39,172 nucleotides of DNA. Origin: an uncultured Clostridia bacterium. Lineage in GTDB: Bacteria > Bacillota > Clostridia > TANB77 > CAG-508. Shown here in pieces: positions 16,380 to 25,827 of the stretch; within the stretch, counting starts at the first letter, position 1; each line of letters begins with the position of its first letter. Below the pieces are notes generated by a model that did not search any database, was not told the origin of the DNA, and saw nothing but the letters and a program-made list of their open reading frames with translations. A program made the position numbers and the translations under genes. Where the stretch lies: the NCBI GenBank assembly GCA_934121925.1, contig CAKOVK010000012.1, forward strand, positions 1 to 39,172, written 5' to 3'.

Positions 16380-17741
16380 ATGGAAAAGAAAAACAATTTA
16401 CTTTTAGATGTTAACGAAAAACCAAGCATTGGAAAATGGATAATACTTGCACTTCAACACGTTTTTGCTATGTTTGGAGCAACAATACTAGTTCCAATAT
16501 TAGTCAATTCAGCAGCAGGAGCAGAAGTACTTACAATACCAGTTACATTAGTAGCATCAGGAATTGGTACATTAATTTACATAATATGTACAAAAGGAAA
16601 ATCACCAGTTTATTTAGGAAGCTCATTTGCATTCATTGCACCAATTACAGCAGCATACTTAAAAGGTGGAGTTTCTGGAGCAATGACAGGAATTATGGCT
16701 GTAGGATTGATTTATGTAATATTTGCAATAATAATAAAACTTATAGGCAAAAACTGGTTAGATAAATTATTACCACCAGTAGTAATAGGACCTATGATAA
16801 TGATTATAGGATTAGGACTTGCACCATCTGCAATAAGTCAAATAGGATTATCAAGTGGAGCAGCACTAGAGTGGCAACCAATAGTAGTTGCATTAGTAGC
16901 ATTTTTAACTACAGCAATAGTTGCAGTAGCAGCAAAAGGATTTTTAAAAGTAATACCATTCTTAATAGGAATAGTGGCAGGATACTTAGCAGGAGTTGCA
17001 GTTGGAATTGTTGATTTCACACCAATAACAGAAGCTGCAATAGTTGGAGTTCCAAACTTTTTAATACCATTTGTAAGCTATACACCAAACTTCTCAGCAA
17101 TACTTACAATAGCACCAATAGCATTAGTTACCATAGCAGAACATATAGGTGACCATACAGCTTTAAGTGCAATAATGAACAGAGATTTGTTAAAAGATCC
17201 AGGATTAGATAGAACTTTACTAGGAGATGGTATTGCAACATTCGTAGCAGGAGCAATTGGAGGACCTGCAAATACAACATACGGAGAAAATACATCAGTA
17301 GTTGGAATGACAAAAGTAGCATCAGTTTGGGTAATAGGATTAGCAGCAGTAATTGCAATAGTATTAGGTTTCTTTACTAAATTTACAGCATTAATATCTA
17401 CAATACCAAATGCAGTTTTAGGAGGAGTATCTTTACTTCTATATGGATTTATATCAGTTAACGGATTGAAAGTTTTAATACAAAACCAAGTTGACTTCAA
17501 TAATACAAAAAATGTAATAGTTGCATCTGCAATGCTAGTTTTAGGATTAGGTGGAGCAACAATATCAATAGTAAGTGGAGACTTAGCAGTAACAATATCA
17601 GGAATGAGCTTAGCTGCAATAGTAGGTATAATATTAAATCTTTGCCTACCAACAGAAAAAGTTGAAGAAGATAAAATAAAAAAAGAAAAAACAAAGAAGA
17701 CTACAAAAAAATCTGCAAAAAAAGAAACTGTAAAAGCATAA
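16380..17741 (+). CDS. uraA: Uracil permease, nucleobase:cation symporter 2 family
   Basis: This 453-residue transporter has about 14 membrane segments. The family motifs are QHVFAMFGATILVP near the start, SPVYLGSSFAFIAPI, AEHIGDHTALSAI (the substrate-binding glutamate helix), and GGPANTTYGENTSVVGMTKV. The TTYGEN form matches the uracil branch rather than xanthine/urate carriers. The C-terminus is a lysine-rich tail (about 25 residues) beyond the usual end. AGGAGGA lies 6 bases before the ATG. The terminator just upstream suggests attenuation by pyrimidine supply, which the sequence cannot prove. Confidence 0.93.
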   Translation: MEKKNNLLLDVNEKPSIGKWIILALQHVFAMFGATILVPILVNSAAGAEVLTIPVTLVASGIGTLIYIICTKGKSPVYLGSSFAFIAPITAAYLKGGVSGAMTGIMAVGLIYVIFAIIIKLIGKNWLDKLLPPVVIGPMIMIIGLGLAPSAISQIGLSSGAALEWQPIVVALVAFLTTAIVAVAAKGFLKVIPFLIGIVAGYLAGVAVGIVDFTPITEAAIVGVPNFLIPFVSYTPNFSAILTIAPIALVTIAEHIGDHTALSAIMNRDLLKDPGLDRTLLGDGIATFVAGAIGGPANTTYGENTSVVGMTKVASVWVIGLAAVIAIVLGFFTKFTALISTIPNAVLGGVSLLLYGFISVNGLKVLIQNQVDFNNTKNVIVASAMLVLGLGGATISIVSGDLAVTISGMSLAAIVGIILNLCLPTEKVEEDKIKKEKTKKTTKKSAKKETVKA

Positions 17742-17756
17742 AAAATACATAGATTT

Positions 17757-17787
17757 AAGACTCTATAAAAAAATAGAGTCTTTTTTT
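17757..17787 (+). terminator. Terminator after uraA
   Basis: AGACTCTAT pairs with ATAGAGTCT around an A-rich loop and is followed by seven Ts. Confidence 0.9.
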
Positions 17788-17887
17788 ATATAATAGGAAA
17801 TTTCCCATTTCCTATTATATAAAAAGCTACAATCGCTAGTCCTTTGAGATTTTCTCCTTTTAGTCGAAAACTCAAATCGGGCGAGAA
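17786..17887 (+). repeat. Dispersed ~100-bp palindromic element, copy 1
   Basis: This starts with a palindrome (TATAATAGGAAAT / ATTTCCTATTATA) and continues with GCTACAATCGCTAGTCCTTT, GAGATTTTCTCC and AAACTCAAATCGGGCGAGAA. The reverse complement of 26103-26205 matches it along its whole length with scattered differences. Both copies lie between genes. Confidence 0.75.
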
Positions 17888-17979
17888 CAAATTAAAGAAA
17901 AATTAAAAATTTTTTTTAATTTGTTCAAATATGCAACTTTTTTCCAACTTTTATGGTATTATATGTATAGGTGATATAA

Positions 17980-18450
17980 ATGGAATATACAAACAAGAAT
18001 CAATATTTAGAAAAAATGGTAGAAAAATATTCAAATATGATATATAGACTTGCTTTAATAAGAACTAAAACGAAAGAAAATAGCGAAGATGTATATCAAG
18101 AAGTCTTTTTACGTTTGGCAAAAAAAATGCCGGACTTTAAAAGTGAAGAACATGAAAGAGCTTGGCTTATTAGAGTAACAATAAATTGTAGTAAGAATTT
18201 ATTAAATTCAAAATTTTTTAGAAATACAGCAGAATTGAAAGAAGATATACCATTCGAAACAGAAGAAAAACATGACATATATTATTCTGTTCAAAAACTA
18301 CCTATAAAATATAAAACTATAGTCCATTTATATTATTATGAAAATTATAAAATCAAAGAAATAAGCGAAATACTTAAAATGAAAGAAAATACCGTAAAAT
18401 CATGTTTAGCACGTGCACGTGAAAAACTAAAAATGGAAGAGGAGGGTTAG
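17980..18450 (+). CDS. ECF-type RNA polymerase sigma factor
   Basis: This 156-residue protein contains sigma region 2 (YSNMIYRLALIRTKTKENSE and DVYQEVFLRLAKK) and region 4 (YKTIVHLYYYENYKIKEISE, then MKENTVKSCLARAREKLK), with no region 3. It starts 6 bases after AGGTGA. The next gene, a membrane beta-propeller protein, begins 3 bases after the stop, so the pair is an operon and the neighbour is a candidate anti-sigma factor. TGCAACTTTTTT and CCAACTTTTA upstream (17932-17955) could belong to an autoregulated promoter, but I cannot assign it. Confidence 0.9.
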   Translation: MEYTNKNQYLEKMVEKYSNMIYRLALIRTKTKENSEDVYQEVFLRLAKKMPDFKSEEHERAWLIRVTINCSKNLLNSKFFRNTAELKEDIPFETEEKHDIYYSVQKLPIKYKTIVHLYYYENYKIKEISEILKMKENTVKSCLARAREKLKMEEEG

Positions 18451-18452
18451 AA

Positions 18453-20468
18453 ATGAAGAAAAAAGACTATGTAGAAATTATGAACGAAATTGAAATAGAT
18501 AATAAATTAAAACAGGAAACACTTAGTAAAATAAAACAAAAAAATACATATGGTAAAAGAATATATGCAATAGCATCAGCTTTGATTGTATTTGTAATAG
18601 CAATATCAATAGCTGTTCCAATTAGTAATAACAAAAATAAAGAAACTCCAAAGGCAGTAGTAGAAAAAAATAATGGATTACCTAAAGTAGAAAACTTTGA
18701 AACATTTTATAATTTAATAAAAGAAAACAATAAAAGTTATTATGAATCAAATGGACTATATAGTATTGACACTGTACAAGCAGAAACCGCCAAAAGTGTT
18801 GGAGATATTACAACTACTGGTGAAAGCACAGCCAAAGATAAAAATGATTATTCAAAAACAAATATACAAGTAGAAGGTGTAGATGAAGCAGATATTGTAA
18901 AAACAGATGGAGGTTACATTTACTACTCTACTGGAAACAAATTAGTAATTGTAAATGCAAGTGATCCAACAAAATTACAAATTGTGTCTGAAATAGAATA
19001 TAAAAAAGAAAATATGAAATCTGCTGAAATTTTTATAAATAATAACAAGTTAGTTATAATTGGACAAAAAAGAGTTTATAAAGCTAATCAAAATAAAGAG
19101 GTTTATTATGATTTGGCGTATAGGTCTTCTGATTTATATACTATTGCAAAAGTATACAATATTGAAAATAAAGAGAATCCACAATATGAAAGAGAAGTTC
19201 AAATTGAAGGAGATTATTTGTCTTCAAGAATGATTGGAGAAAATATATATTTTATGGCAAACAAGTATATATATTGTAATTTACCAGAAGAATATACAAA
19301 AGAAAATGTTAACGAAGATGAATATAAGCCAAAATATTTAGACACTAGTATATCAGAAAAACTTAATTGTAAAGAGTTTACAGACATATACTATTTTCCC
19401 GATAGTGAAGAAAACTCATATTTGAATATTGCAGGGTTTAATATTAATAACAATGAACCAGCAAATATAGAAAGCTATTTAGGAGCTGGAGAAGAAATAT
19501 ATTCATCTGAAAATAATCTATATATTACAAAAGTAAAATATGAATATAAAAATAATATAATGTATGGATATTATGATAATTATGATATAAATACCTATAT
19601 ATATAAATTTAAACTAGAAGGAGCTAAAATTAATTATACTAATGTTGGAAGTGTACCAGGAGAAGTACTAAACCAATTTTCTATGGATGAAAAAGATGGA
19701 TATTTTAGAATTGCAACAACAGATAGTAATAATTGGAACAGCGATACAGATACTAATAATATGTATGTTCTAAATGAAAAACTAGAAGTTATTGGAAAAA
19801 TAGAAAACTTAGCAAAAGGAGAAAAAATTTATTCTGTTAGGTTTATGGGAAATAGAGCATATATGGTAACGTTTGTGCAAACAGATCCACTATTTGTAAT
19901 AGACTTATCAGAGCCTACAAACCCTGTTGTACTAGGAGAATTAAAAATACCTGGATATAGTAAATACCTACATCCATATGACGAAACTCATATAATAGGT
20001 TTTGGAGAAAATACAACGACTAATAAATATGGAGGAGTAGTTACAGATGGAATGAAAATGGCTTTATTTGATGTAAGCAATCCAAGCAACCCAAAAGAAC
20101 TATATTCAGTAGATATAGGAGAAAAAGGAACATATTCAGAATTATTAAGCAATCATAAAGCATTACTATTCTCGAAAGAAAAGAATATAATAGCATTTCC
20201 TATTTCTATAAGAGAAGAGGATGGAGAATATAATACAAAACTAACATTCCAAGGAGCAATAGTATATGGACTAGACTTAAACGAAGGATTTACTTTAAAA
20301 GGAACTATTGCACATATGCAAATAGAAGATGGATATAGAGATTATGAGTATAGTAAAGCGATAGAAAGAATAATATATATAAAAGACAATTTATACACAT
20401 TATCAAAAGGACTCGTAAAATCAACTAATATAGAAACAATGCAAGAACAAAGTTCGTTAGAAATTTAA
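18453..20468 (+). CDS. Membrane-anchored beta-propeller protein, candidate anti-sigma factor
   Basis: This is a 671-residue protein. Residues about 1-35 are cytoplasmic and charged, and 36-58 form a transmembrane helix (YAIASALIVFVIAISIAVPI). The rest is extracellular and belongs to the secreted beta-propeller family (Beta_propel, PF09826 type). The start of that domain is TNIQVEGVDEADIVKTDGGY, and blade motifs recur (FVIDLSEPTNPVVLGELKIP, LFDVSNPSNPKELYSV). GGAGGG lies 7 bases before ATG. The gene follows the ECF sigma gene by 2 bases. A short cytoplasmic part, one helix and a large outer domain fit a transmembrane anti-sigma factor, but no zinc anti-sigma motif is seen, so that role is inferred from context. 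Confidence 0.85.
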   Translation: MKKKDYVEIMNEIEIDNKLKQETLSKIKQKNTYGKRIYAIASALIVFVIAISIAVPISNNKNKETPKAVVEKNNGLPKVENFETFYNLIKENNKSYYESNGLYSIDTVQAETAKSVGDITTTGESTAKDKNDYSKTNIQVEGVDEADIVKTDGGYIYYSTGNKLVIVNASDPTKLQIVSEIEYKKENMKSAEIFINNNKLVIIGQKRVYKANQNKEVYYDLAYRSSDLYTIAKVYNIENKENPQYEREVQIEGDYLSSRMIGENIYFMANKYIYCNLPEEYTKENVNEDEYKPKYLDTSISEKLNCKEFTDIYYFPDSEENSYLNIAGFNINNNEPANIESYLGAGEEIYSSENNLYITKVKYEYKNNIMYGYYDNYDINTYIYKFKLEGAKINYTNVGSVPGEVLNQFSMDEKDGYFRIATTDSNNWNSDTDTNNMYVLNEKLEVIGKIENLAKGEKIYSVRFMGNRAYMVTFVQTDPLFVIDLSEPTNPVVLGELKIPGYSKYLHPYDETHIIGFGENTTTNKYGGVVTDGMKMALFDVSNPSNPKELYSVDIGEKGTYSELLSNHKALLFSKEKNIIAFPISIREEDGEYNTKLTFQGAIVYGLDLNEGFTLKGTIAHMQIEDGYRDYEYSKAIERIIYIKDNLYTLSKGLVKSTNIETMQEQSSLEI

Positions 20469-20471
20469 GCA

Positions 20472-20512
20472 AAAAGAGGGAAAAAGGGGGCAGGCCCATT
20501 TTTCCCTCTTTC
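20472..20512. repeat. Hairpin after the beta-propeller gene
   Basis: AAAGAGGGAAAAAGGGG and CCCATTTTTCCCTCTTT pair with one mismatch around GCAGG. It is of the same type as the 14676 and 15597 elements (GGGAAAAAGGGG... arms) and may also end transcription. Confidence 0.7.
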
Positions 20513-20575
20513 TTAAATTTCAGTTTAAGCAGGGATAAATCTAAAAAAATAACGAATAAAACAAATAAAAAAACA

Positions 20576-20604
20576 TTGACACAAAACAAAATAATGGGTA
20601 AAAT
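20576..20604 (+). promoter_or_regulatory. Promoter of the first pilin-like gene
   Basis: TTGACA (20576-20581) and TAAAAT (20599-20604) are spaced by 17 bases and lie 45 bases before the ATG. Confidence 0.65.
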
Positions 20605-20648
20605 TTAATATATAATTTATATTTATATTATTACGAAGGAGGATAAAA

Positions 20649-21675
20649 ATGAAAGAAAACAAAAGACGGAATTACATTAATTGCCTTAATAATAACAATA
20701 ATCGTAATGTTAATATTAGTAGGAGTAACAATTAATGTAGCACTAAATGGAAGCTTGTTTACAACAGCCCAAAGTGCTGCAACAAATACCATAATAGAAG
20801 CCGAAAGAGAGCAACTATTATCAGCAGTAGCAACAGCATATGATACAGAAACAGGAACAATAAACAAAAGTAAATTAGAATCAAACTTAGGAACAGGATG
20901 GAATGTAGTAGGAAATGAAGGAGGTCCCTATACAGTAACAAGCCCAAAAGGAAATAAGTATACAGTAAATGCAAATGGAGCAATAGATTATACAGGAAAC
21001 TCAGGGGGATCAGATATCAATGATAATTCTATTGTTGGAACATATTACTCTATAGAAGATATAACTGATTTCTCTGGAATGAATATGATGGAATTTAAAT
21101 CTGACGGAAAAATTGTTATTAAAGAAACCGGGATAGATTCAACAACAGGAGAAGAAATGATTGAAAATCTAGAAAACATGAGTGCAACATATACATATGA
21201 TAGCAATTCTAAGACAGGTAAAATTATATTAAAAATCGAAGATGAAGATTCAACAACAGGAGAAATTTCGACAGAAATAGTTGATTTACCTTTCGAATAT
21301 ATAGAAATTATGAATAAAAGTAATGAAGTAGTAAATGAAATTTTAGATATTAATATGGAAGGTCTGGAAGGTCTAGCAGTTGAACCTATACATGTTCCTT
21401 ATTTAAAATATAGATGTGAAGGTTTAATTCCACTAGAAGATAATATATATGAAAATGGAACATCAACAATAGAATTTAACAAAGAAGTTGTGGATGGAAA
21501 TACATATGGAATATATATATTTAAAAAAGATAGCAGTACAATTGAAGGAAATTATTTATGTTACAATGGAAAAATTATGTGGGCTGTTGAAGATCATGGA
21601 ACTATTACAACTATTTCAGAAGATTATTCAACAATAACATTATCAGATGGAACAGTATATACTTTAAAACAATAA
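20649..21675 (+). CDS. Type IV pilin-like surface protein, read through a CGG +1 frameshift
   Basis: The joined product has 341 residues. The N-terminus is a class III signal: a short basic leader MKENKR, then G-ITLIALIITIIVMLILVG, so prepilin peptidase would cut after the glycine. The frame from ATG reaches CGG at codon 7 (20667-20669) and would stop 22 codons later. Reading GGA at 20668 as glycine restores the signal, and the two paralogues at 29632 and 30685 have an ordinary GGT at this very glycine. The mature part holds SVATAYDTETG-like helices and a C-terminal domain (ENGTSTIEFN ... TITLSDGTVYTLKQ) shared with the paralogues. GAAGGAGG precedes the ATG. It is followed by a terminator and is a single-gene unit. 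Confidence 0.82.
20667..20670 (+). other. CGG-A +1 recoding site in the first pilin-like gene
   Basis: Context is AAA AGA CGG AAT TAC (zero frame) against AAA AGA c GGA ATT ACA (+1). Zero frame ends at TAA 20733-20735. The glycine produced is the residue before the predicted prepilin cleavage site. Confidence 0.82.
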
Positions 21676-21682
21676 TAGGATA

Positions 21683-21722
21683 AAAAATAGTCTAACAAAA
21701 ATTAAAAGTTAGGCTATTTTTT
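21683..21722 (+). terminator. Terminator after the first pilin-like gene
   Basis: AAAAATAGTCTAAC pairs with GTTAGGCTATTTTT, one G-T step, followed by Ts. Confidence 0.8.
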
Positions 21723-21911
21723 TATTCTTGGGAACCTTCTAATTTTGTCAGAAAAAAATGTGTAGATACAGAACTTTATTACTATTGTTATTTTAAATTA
21801 TTAGATTTTGGTCTAAACATTGTCTAAACGAATTAAAAAATCTATCAAAACCCTTTAAAAAAAAAATTAAAAGATATATAATATTACAAATGTTTATTTT
21901 AGGGAGAACTT

Positions 21912-23602
21912 ATGAATAAGAAATGGGAGTATTACGAACCAAACGAAGAAAAAATAAAAGAAATAGCTAAAAAAAATAATGTTTCAGAATTATTTGCAAG
22001 AATACTTGTAAATAGAGAAATAACAGAAGAAAAGCAAATAGAAACTTTTTTAAATCCAACAAGAAATGATTTTTATGATCCATTTTTGATGCCAGATATG
22101 GAAAAAGCAGTAGAAAGAATTCTAAAAGCAATAGAAAATCAAGAGAAAGTTATAATATATGGAGATTACGATGTAGATGGAATTACTAGTATAACTGTTT
22201 TAAAGAAATTTTTAAGTGAAAGAGGACTAGAAACAGGATATTATATTCCAAATAGATTAAAAGAAGGATATGGATTAAATAAAGAAGCAATACAAGAAAT
22301 AATAGAGCAAAAATATACTTTAATGATAACAGTAGATTGTGGAATATCCGGAATAGAAGAAGTCAAGACTTGCAATGAATTAGGAATAGATGTAATTATA
22401 ACAGACCACCACGAACAATTAGATGAACTGCCTAATGCATATGCAATAATTGATGCAAAAAGAAAAGATAATACATACCCATTTAGAGGACTTGCAGGAT
22501 GTCGGTGTTGTCTTTAAATTAACACAAGCGATTTCAATAAAATTAGGATTAGATCCAAAAGAATATTTAAAATATCTTGATATAGTATGTGTTGGAACAA
22601 TATCTGACATAGTTCCTTTAGTAGATGAAAATAGAGTTATTGCAAAGTTGGGATTAAAACTAGTATCACAAACAAGGAATATAGGATTAAAAACTCTTAT
22701 TCAAGAATCAGGGTATAAAAAAGTAGATTCCAATACAATATCTTTTGGCGTTGCACCAAGAATTAATGCATGTGGACGAATGGGTTACCAAGAAGAAGCT
22801 TTAAAGTTATTCTTAACAAATGACCAAAATGAAGCAAAAGAAATAACAGCAGAACTAAACAAATATAACTTGCAAAGACAAATAAAAGAGAAAGAAATTT
22901 TTGAACAGGCAACATTAGAACTAGAAAAAGAAGACATAGACAGTTTAAGTACTATAGTGCTTTGTGGAGATAATTGGCACCATGGAGTAATAGGAATAGT
23001 TGCATCAAAATTAACCGAAAAATATTTTAAACCAACCATATTATTGTGTCATGAAGATACTATTGCAAAAGGGTCTGGAAGAAGTATTCCAGGATTTGAT
23101 TTACACGAAGCTTTAGTAGAATCAAGCAAATATTTAGAAAAATATGGTGGGCATGAAATGGCTGTTGGACTAGCATTAAAAGAAGAAATGTTTGATGCAT
23201 TTAAACAAAAATTTGAAGAGATAGCAGTAGAAAAGAATATAAATAAAATAATTCCAGTTATAAAAATAGATTCGCAAATCACATCTAAAGACATAAACAA
23301 AAACACAATAAAAGAATTGGAATTATTAGAACCATTTGGTGAAAAAAATAAAATGCCAGTATTTGTATACAAGAACCTAAAAATAGATTCTATAAGAGCA
23401 CTTTCAGAAGGAAGACATTTAAAGTTAACTCTTAAAGATGACAATTTTGTAATAAATGCAATAGGATTTAATTTAGGACATTTTTCTTCAGAATTCCTAA
23501 TAGGAGATAAAATAGATGTAGCAGGAGTAATAGAAACTAATAATTTTGGACGGAGAAGAAACTATACAAATAAATATAAAAGACATAATGAAATCAATAT
23601 AA
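21912..23602 (+). CDS. recJ: Single-stranded-DNA exonuclease RecJ, read through two CGG +1 frameshifts
   Basis: With both shifts the product is 562 residues, the normal RecJ length. DHH-family motifs follow in order: YGDYDVDGITS (about residues 80-90), TVDCGISG, TDHHE, LAGCG-VVFKL at the first junction, then CGRMGY, GVIGIVASKL and SGRSIPG with GGHEMAVG of the DHHA1 domain, and a C-terminal OB-like domain. Site 1 is CGG 22503-22505 (codon 198). Site 2 is CGG 23551-23553. There the zero frame gives an odd basic tail (RRRNYTNKYKRHN) running into relA, while +1 gives NNFG-GEETIQINIKDI and stops at 23602, as RecJ proteins do. With that stop the ribosome site AGAAAGGA of relA becomes intergenic. 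RecJ degrades ssDNA 5' to 3' in recombination and mismatch repair. Confidence 0.9.
22503..22506 (+). other. CGG-T +1 recoding site 1 in recJ
   Basis: Context is GGA TGT CGG TGT TGT (zero frame, stop at 22515-22517) against GGA TGT c GGT GTT GTC (+1). It is the only one of the nine sites with T after CGG. The glycine is the second of the conserved LAGxG motif. Confidence 0.85.
23551..23554 (+). other. CGG-A +1 recoding site 2 in recJ
   Basis: Context is TTT GGA CGG AGA AGA against TTT GGA c GGA GAA GAA. This site shows no early stop in the zero frame, so a plain ORF caller would miss it; the conserved C-terminal strand GEETIQINIKDI appears only after the shift. Confidence 0.8.
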
Positions 23603-23623
23603 ACACAAGAAAGGACATAGTAT

Positions 23624-25827
23624 ATGCAAAAAGGTGAAGAAGTAACAATAGAAAAAGTAATAGAAAAAATGAAAAAAAATAATCCTAATTCTAATATAGA
23701 CTTAATTCGAAAAGCCTATAATTATGCAAATGAACACCATAAAGGACAAAAGAGAGTATCTGGGGAAGAATATATTATTCATCCATTAAATGTTGCATAC
23801 ATATTAGCTGATTTAGAATTAGATGATAGTACAATATGTGCAGCTCTTTTACATGATGTTGTGGAAGATACTCCAGTTACACACGAGGACATTGTAAATG
23901 AATTTGGAGAAGAAATTGCAGAGATGGTAGAAGGGGTTACAAAACTTCGGAAAAATTCAATACACAACAATAGAAGAACAGCAAGTAGAAGATTATAGAA
24001 AAATGTTTCTAGCAATGGGAAAAGACATTAGAGTAATATTAATAAAATTAGCAGATAGGCTTCATAATATGAGGACTTTAAGCTATATACCAAGAAATAG
24101 ACAAATTGCAAATGCAAAAGAAACAATGGATTTATATGCACCACTTGCGAACCGTTTAGGTATATATTCTTTAAAATGGGAATTGGAAGATTTAGGCTTT
24201 AGGTATTTATATCCAGAAGAATATAGAGACTTAGTAGTAGGAATAGAAAAGAAGAGAGAAGAACGCTTAGAATTTATACATAAAATAATGGATGAGATAA
24301 AAGTAGCGTTAAACAAAGAAGATATAGAAGCAGAAATAACAGGAAGAGCAAAACATTTATATAGTATTTATAGAAAAATGAAAAGAGACAATATAAGCCT
24401 TGACCAAGTTTATGATTTGTTTGCACTTCGTATAATAGTTAACTCTATAAAAGACTGCTATGCAGCACTTCGGAGTTGTACATGAACTATATAGTCCAAT
24501 GCCAGGCAGATTTAAAGACTATATTGCAGTTCCAAAACCAAATATGTATCAATCAATACATACAACTTTAATTGGCCCAAATGGAACACCATTTGAGGTA
24601 CAAGTTAGAACATGGGATATGCATAGAATAGCAGAATTTGGTATTGCTGCACACTGGGCGTATAAAGAAGCAAATAATAAAACAGGGAAAAAGTCTAATG
24701 TAGTAGTTGCAGAGGACAAGTTAGCATGGCTTAGAGAAACACTAGAATGGCAAAAAGATATGCAAGATCCAAATGAATTTTTAAAAACATTAAAAACAGA
24801 ACTTTTTGAAGATGAAGTTTATGTGTTTACCCCAAGAGGAGAAATAAAAGTTCTACCAAGAGATGCAACGCCAATAGATTTTGCATATTCAATACATGCA
24901 GAAGTAGGACATAGAATGATAGGATGTAAAATAAATAGCAAAATGATGCCTATTGTTACAAAACTTAAAAGTGGAGATATAGTAGAAATAATTACATCTG
25001 ATACTCCGAAAGGCCCAAGTAGAGATTGGCTTAAATTTGTAAAAAGTTCAAGCGCAAAAACAAAAATACAACAATGGTTTAAAAAAGCAGAAAGAGAAGA
25101 CAATATAGTAAGAGGAAAAGAAATACTAGATAGAGAAATAAAAAGAATTGGAATGACACATAGCGATTTAGTAAAACCAGAATGGATAAATGCAGTATTG
25201 GAAAGATATCATTATGCAAATGCAGAAGATATGTTTGCAAGTATTGGCTTTGGCGCAATTGCACCAGGAAAAATAATTACTAAATTATTAGAAGAATATA
25301 AGAAAGAACACGAAGAAGAAACAATAGAAGCCAAAATTGAAGAATTAACAGCTAAGAAACCAACAACAAAAAAACCACCGAAATCTGGAGTAATAGTAAA
25401 AGGAATAGATAATTGTTTAGTTAAATTTTCTAGATGCTGTAATCCAGTTCCAGGTGATGATATAATAGGATATATTACAAAAGGAAGAGGAGTATCTATT
25501 CATAGAACAGATTGTGTAAATATGCAAGAACTTCTTCAGGATGAAAACCGAATAATAGATGTTGCTTGGTATAATGAAGAAACAAAAGGTGCATACAATG
25601 TAGATATAGAAGTACTTTCAAATGATAGGACAGGGCTTCTTTCAGATATTGTTAGAGAAATAACAGCACAAAAAATTAATATAATGGGAGTAAATACAAA
25701 AACAAGCAAGGAACGAATTGCTACAATAGAAATAACTATTGAAGTAGAAAATATAGAACAGTTAAATAAAGTTATTAAGGCTATAAGGAAAGTGGATAGT
25801 GTTTATGAAGTAAATCGTAAAAAATAA
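23624..25827 (+). CDS. relA: Bifunctional (p)ppGpp synthetase/hydrolase, read through two CGG +1 frameshifts
   Basis: With both shifts the product is 733 residues, the usual length of a long RelA/SpoT homologue. The hydrolase HD domain comes first (EEYIIHPLNVAYILADLELD, then AALLHDVVEDT), followed by the synthetase domain (DLFALRIIV, CYAALG-VVHELYSPMPGR, FKDYIAVPKPNMYQSIHTT). TGS (DEVYVFTPRGEIKVLPRDAT), a conserved-cysteine domain (FSRCCNPVPGDDI) and a C-terminal ACT domain complete it. Site 1 is CGG 23948-23950 (codon 109, KL-G-KIQYTTIEEQQ). Site 2 is CGG 24471-24473 in the synthetase domain. Failure at site 1 leaves a fragment of the HD domain; failure at site 2 leaves the hydrolase without synthetase. 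The gene follows recJ by 21 bases, the normal clostridial order, and a repeat-filled gap separates it from the MBL gene. Confidence 0.92.
23948..23951 (+). other. CGG-A +1 recoding site 1 in relA
   Basis: Context is AAA CTT CGG AAA AAT against AAA CTT c GGA AAA ATT. Zero frame stops at 23996-23998. CTT CGG A resembles the yeast Ty1 shift site CUU AGG C, which also yields Leu-Gly. Confidence 0.85.
24471..24474 (+). other. CGG-A +1 recoding site 2 in relA
   Basis: Context is GCA CTT CGG AGT TGT ACA TGA (zero frame, stop 24483-24485) against GCA CTT c GGA GTT GTA (+1). The same CTT CGGA heptamer as site 1. The glycine is the conserved one of the YAxLG motif. Confidence 0.87.

Noticed and set aside
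22450..23637. Separate short genes in the broken loci (second halves starting at internal ATG, TTG or similar codons)
   Set aside because: The internal starts lack ribosome binding sites and lie inside conserved domains; the pieces join into single known proteins.
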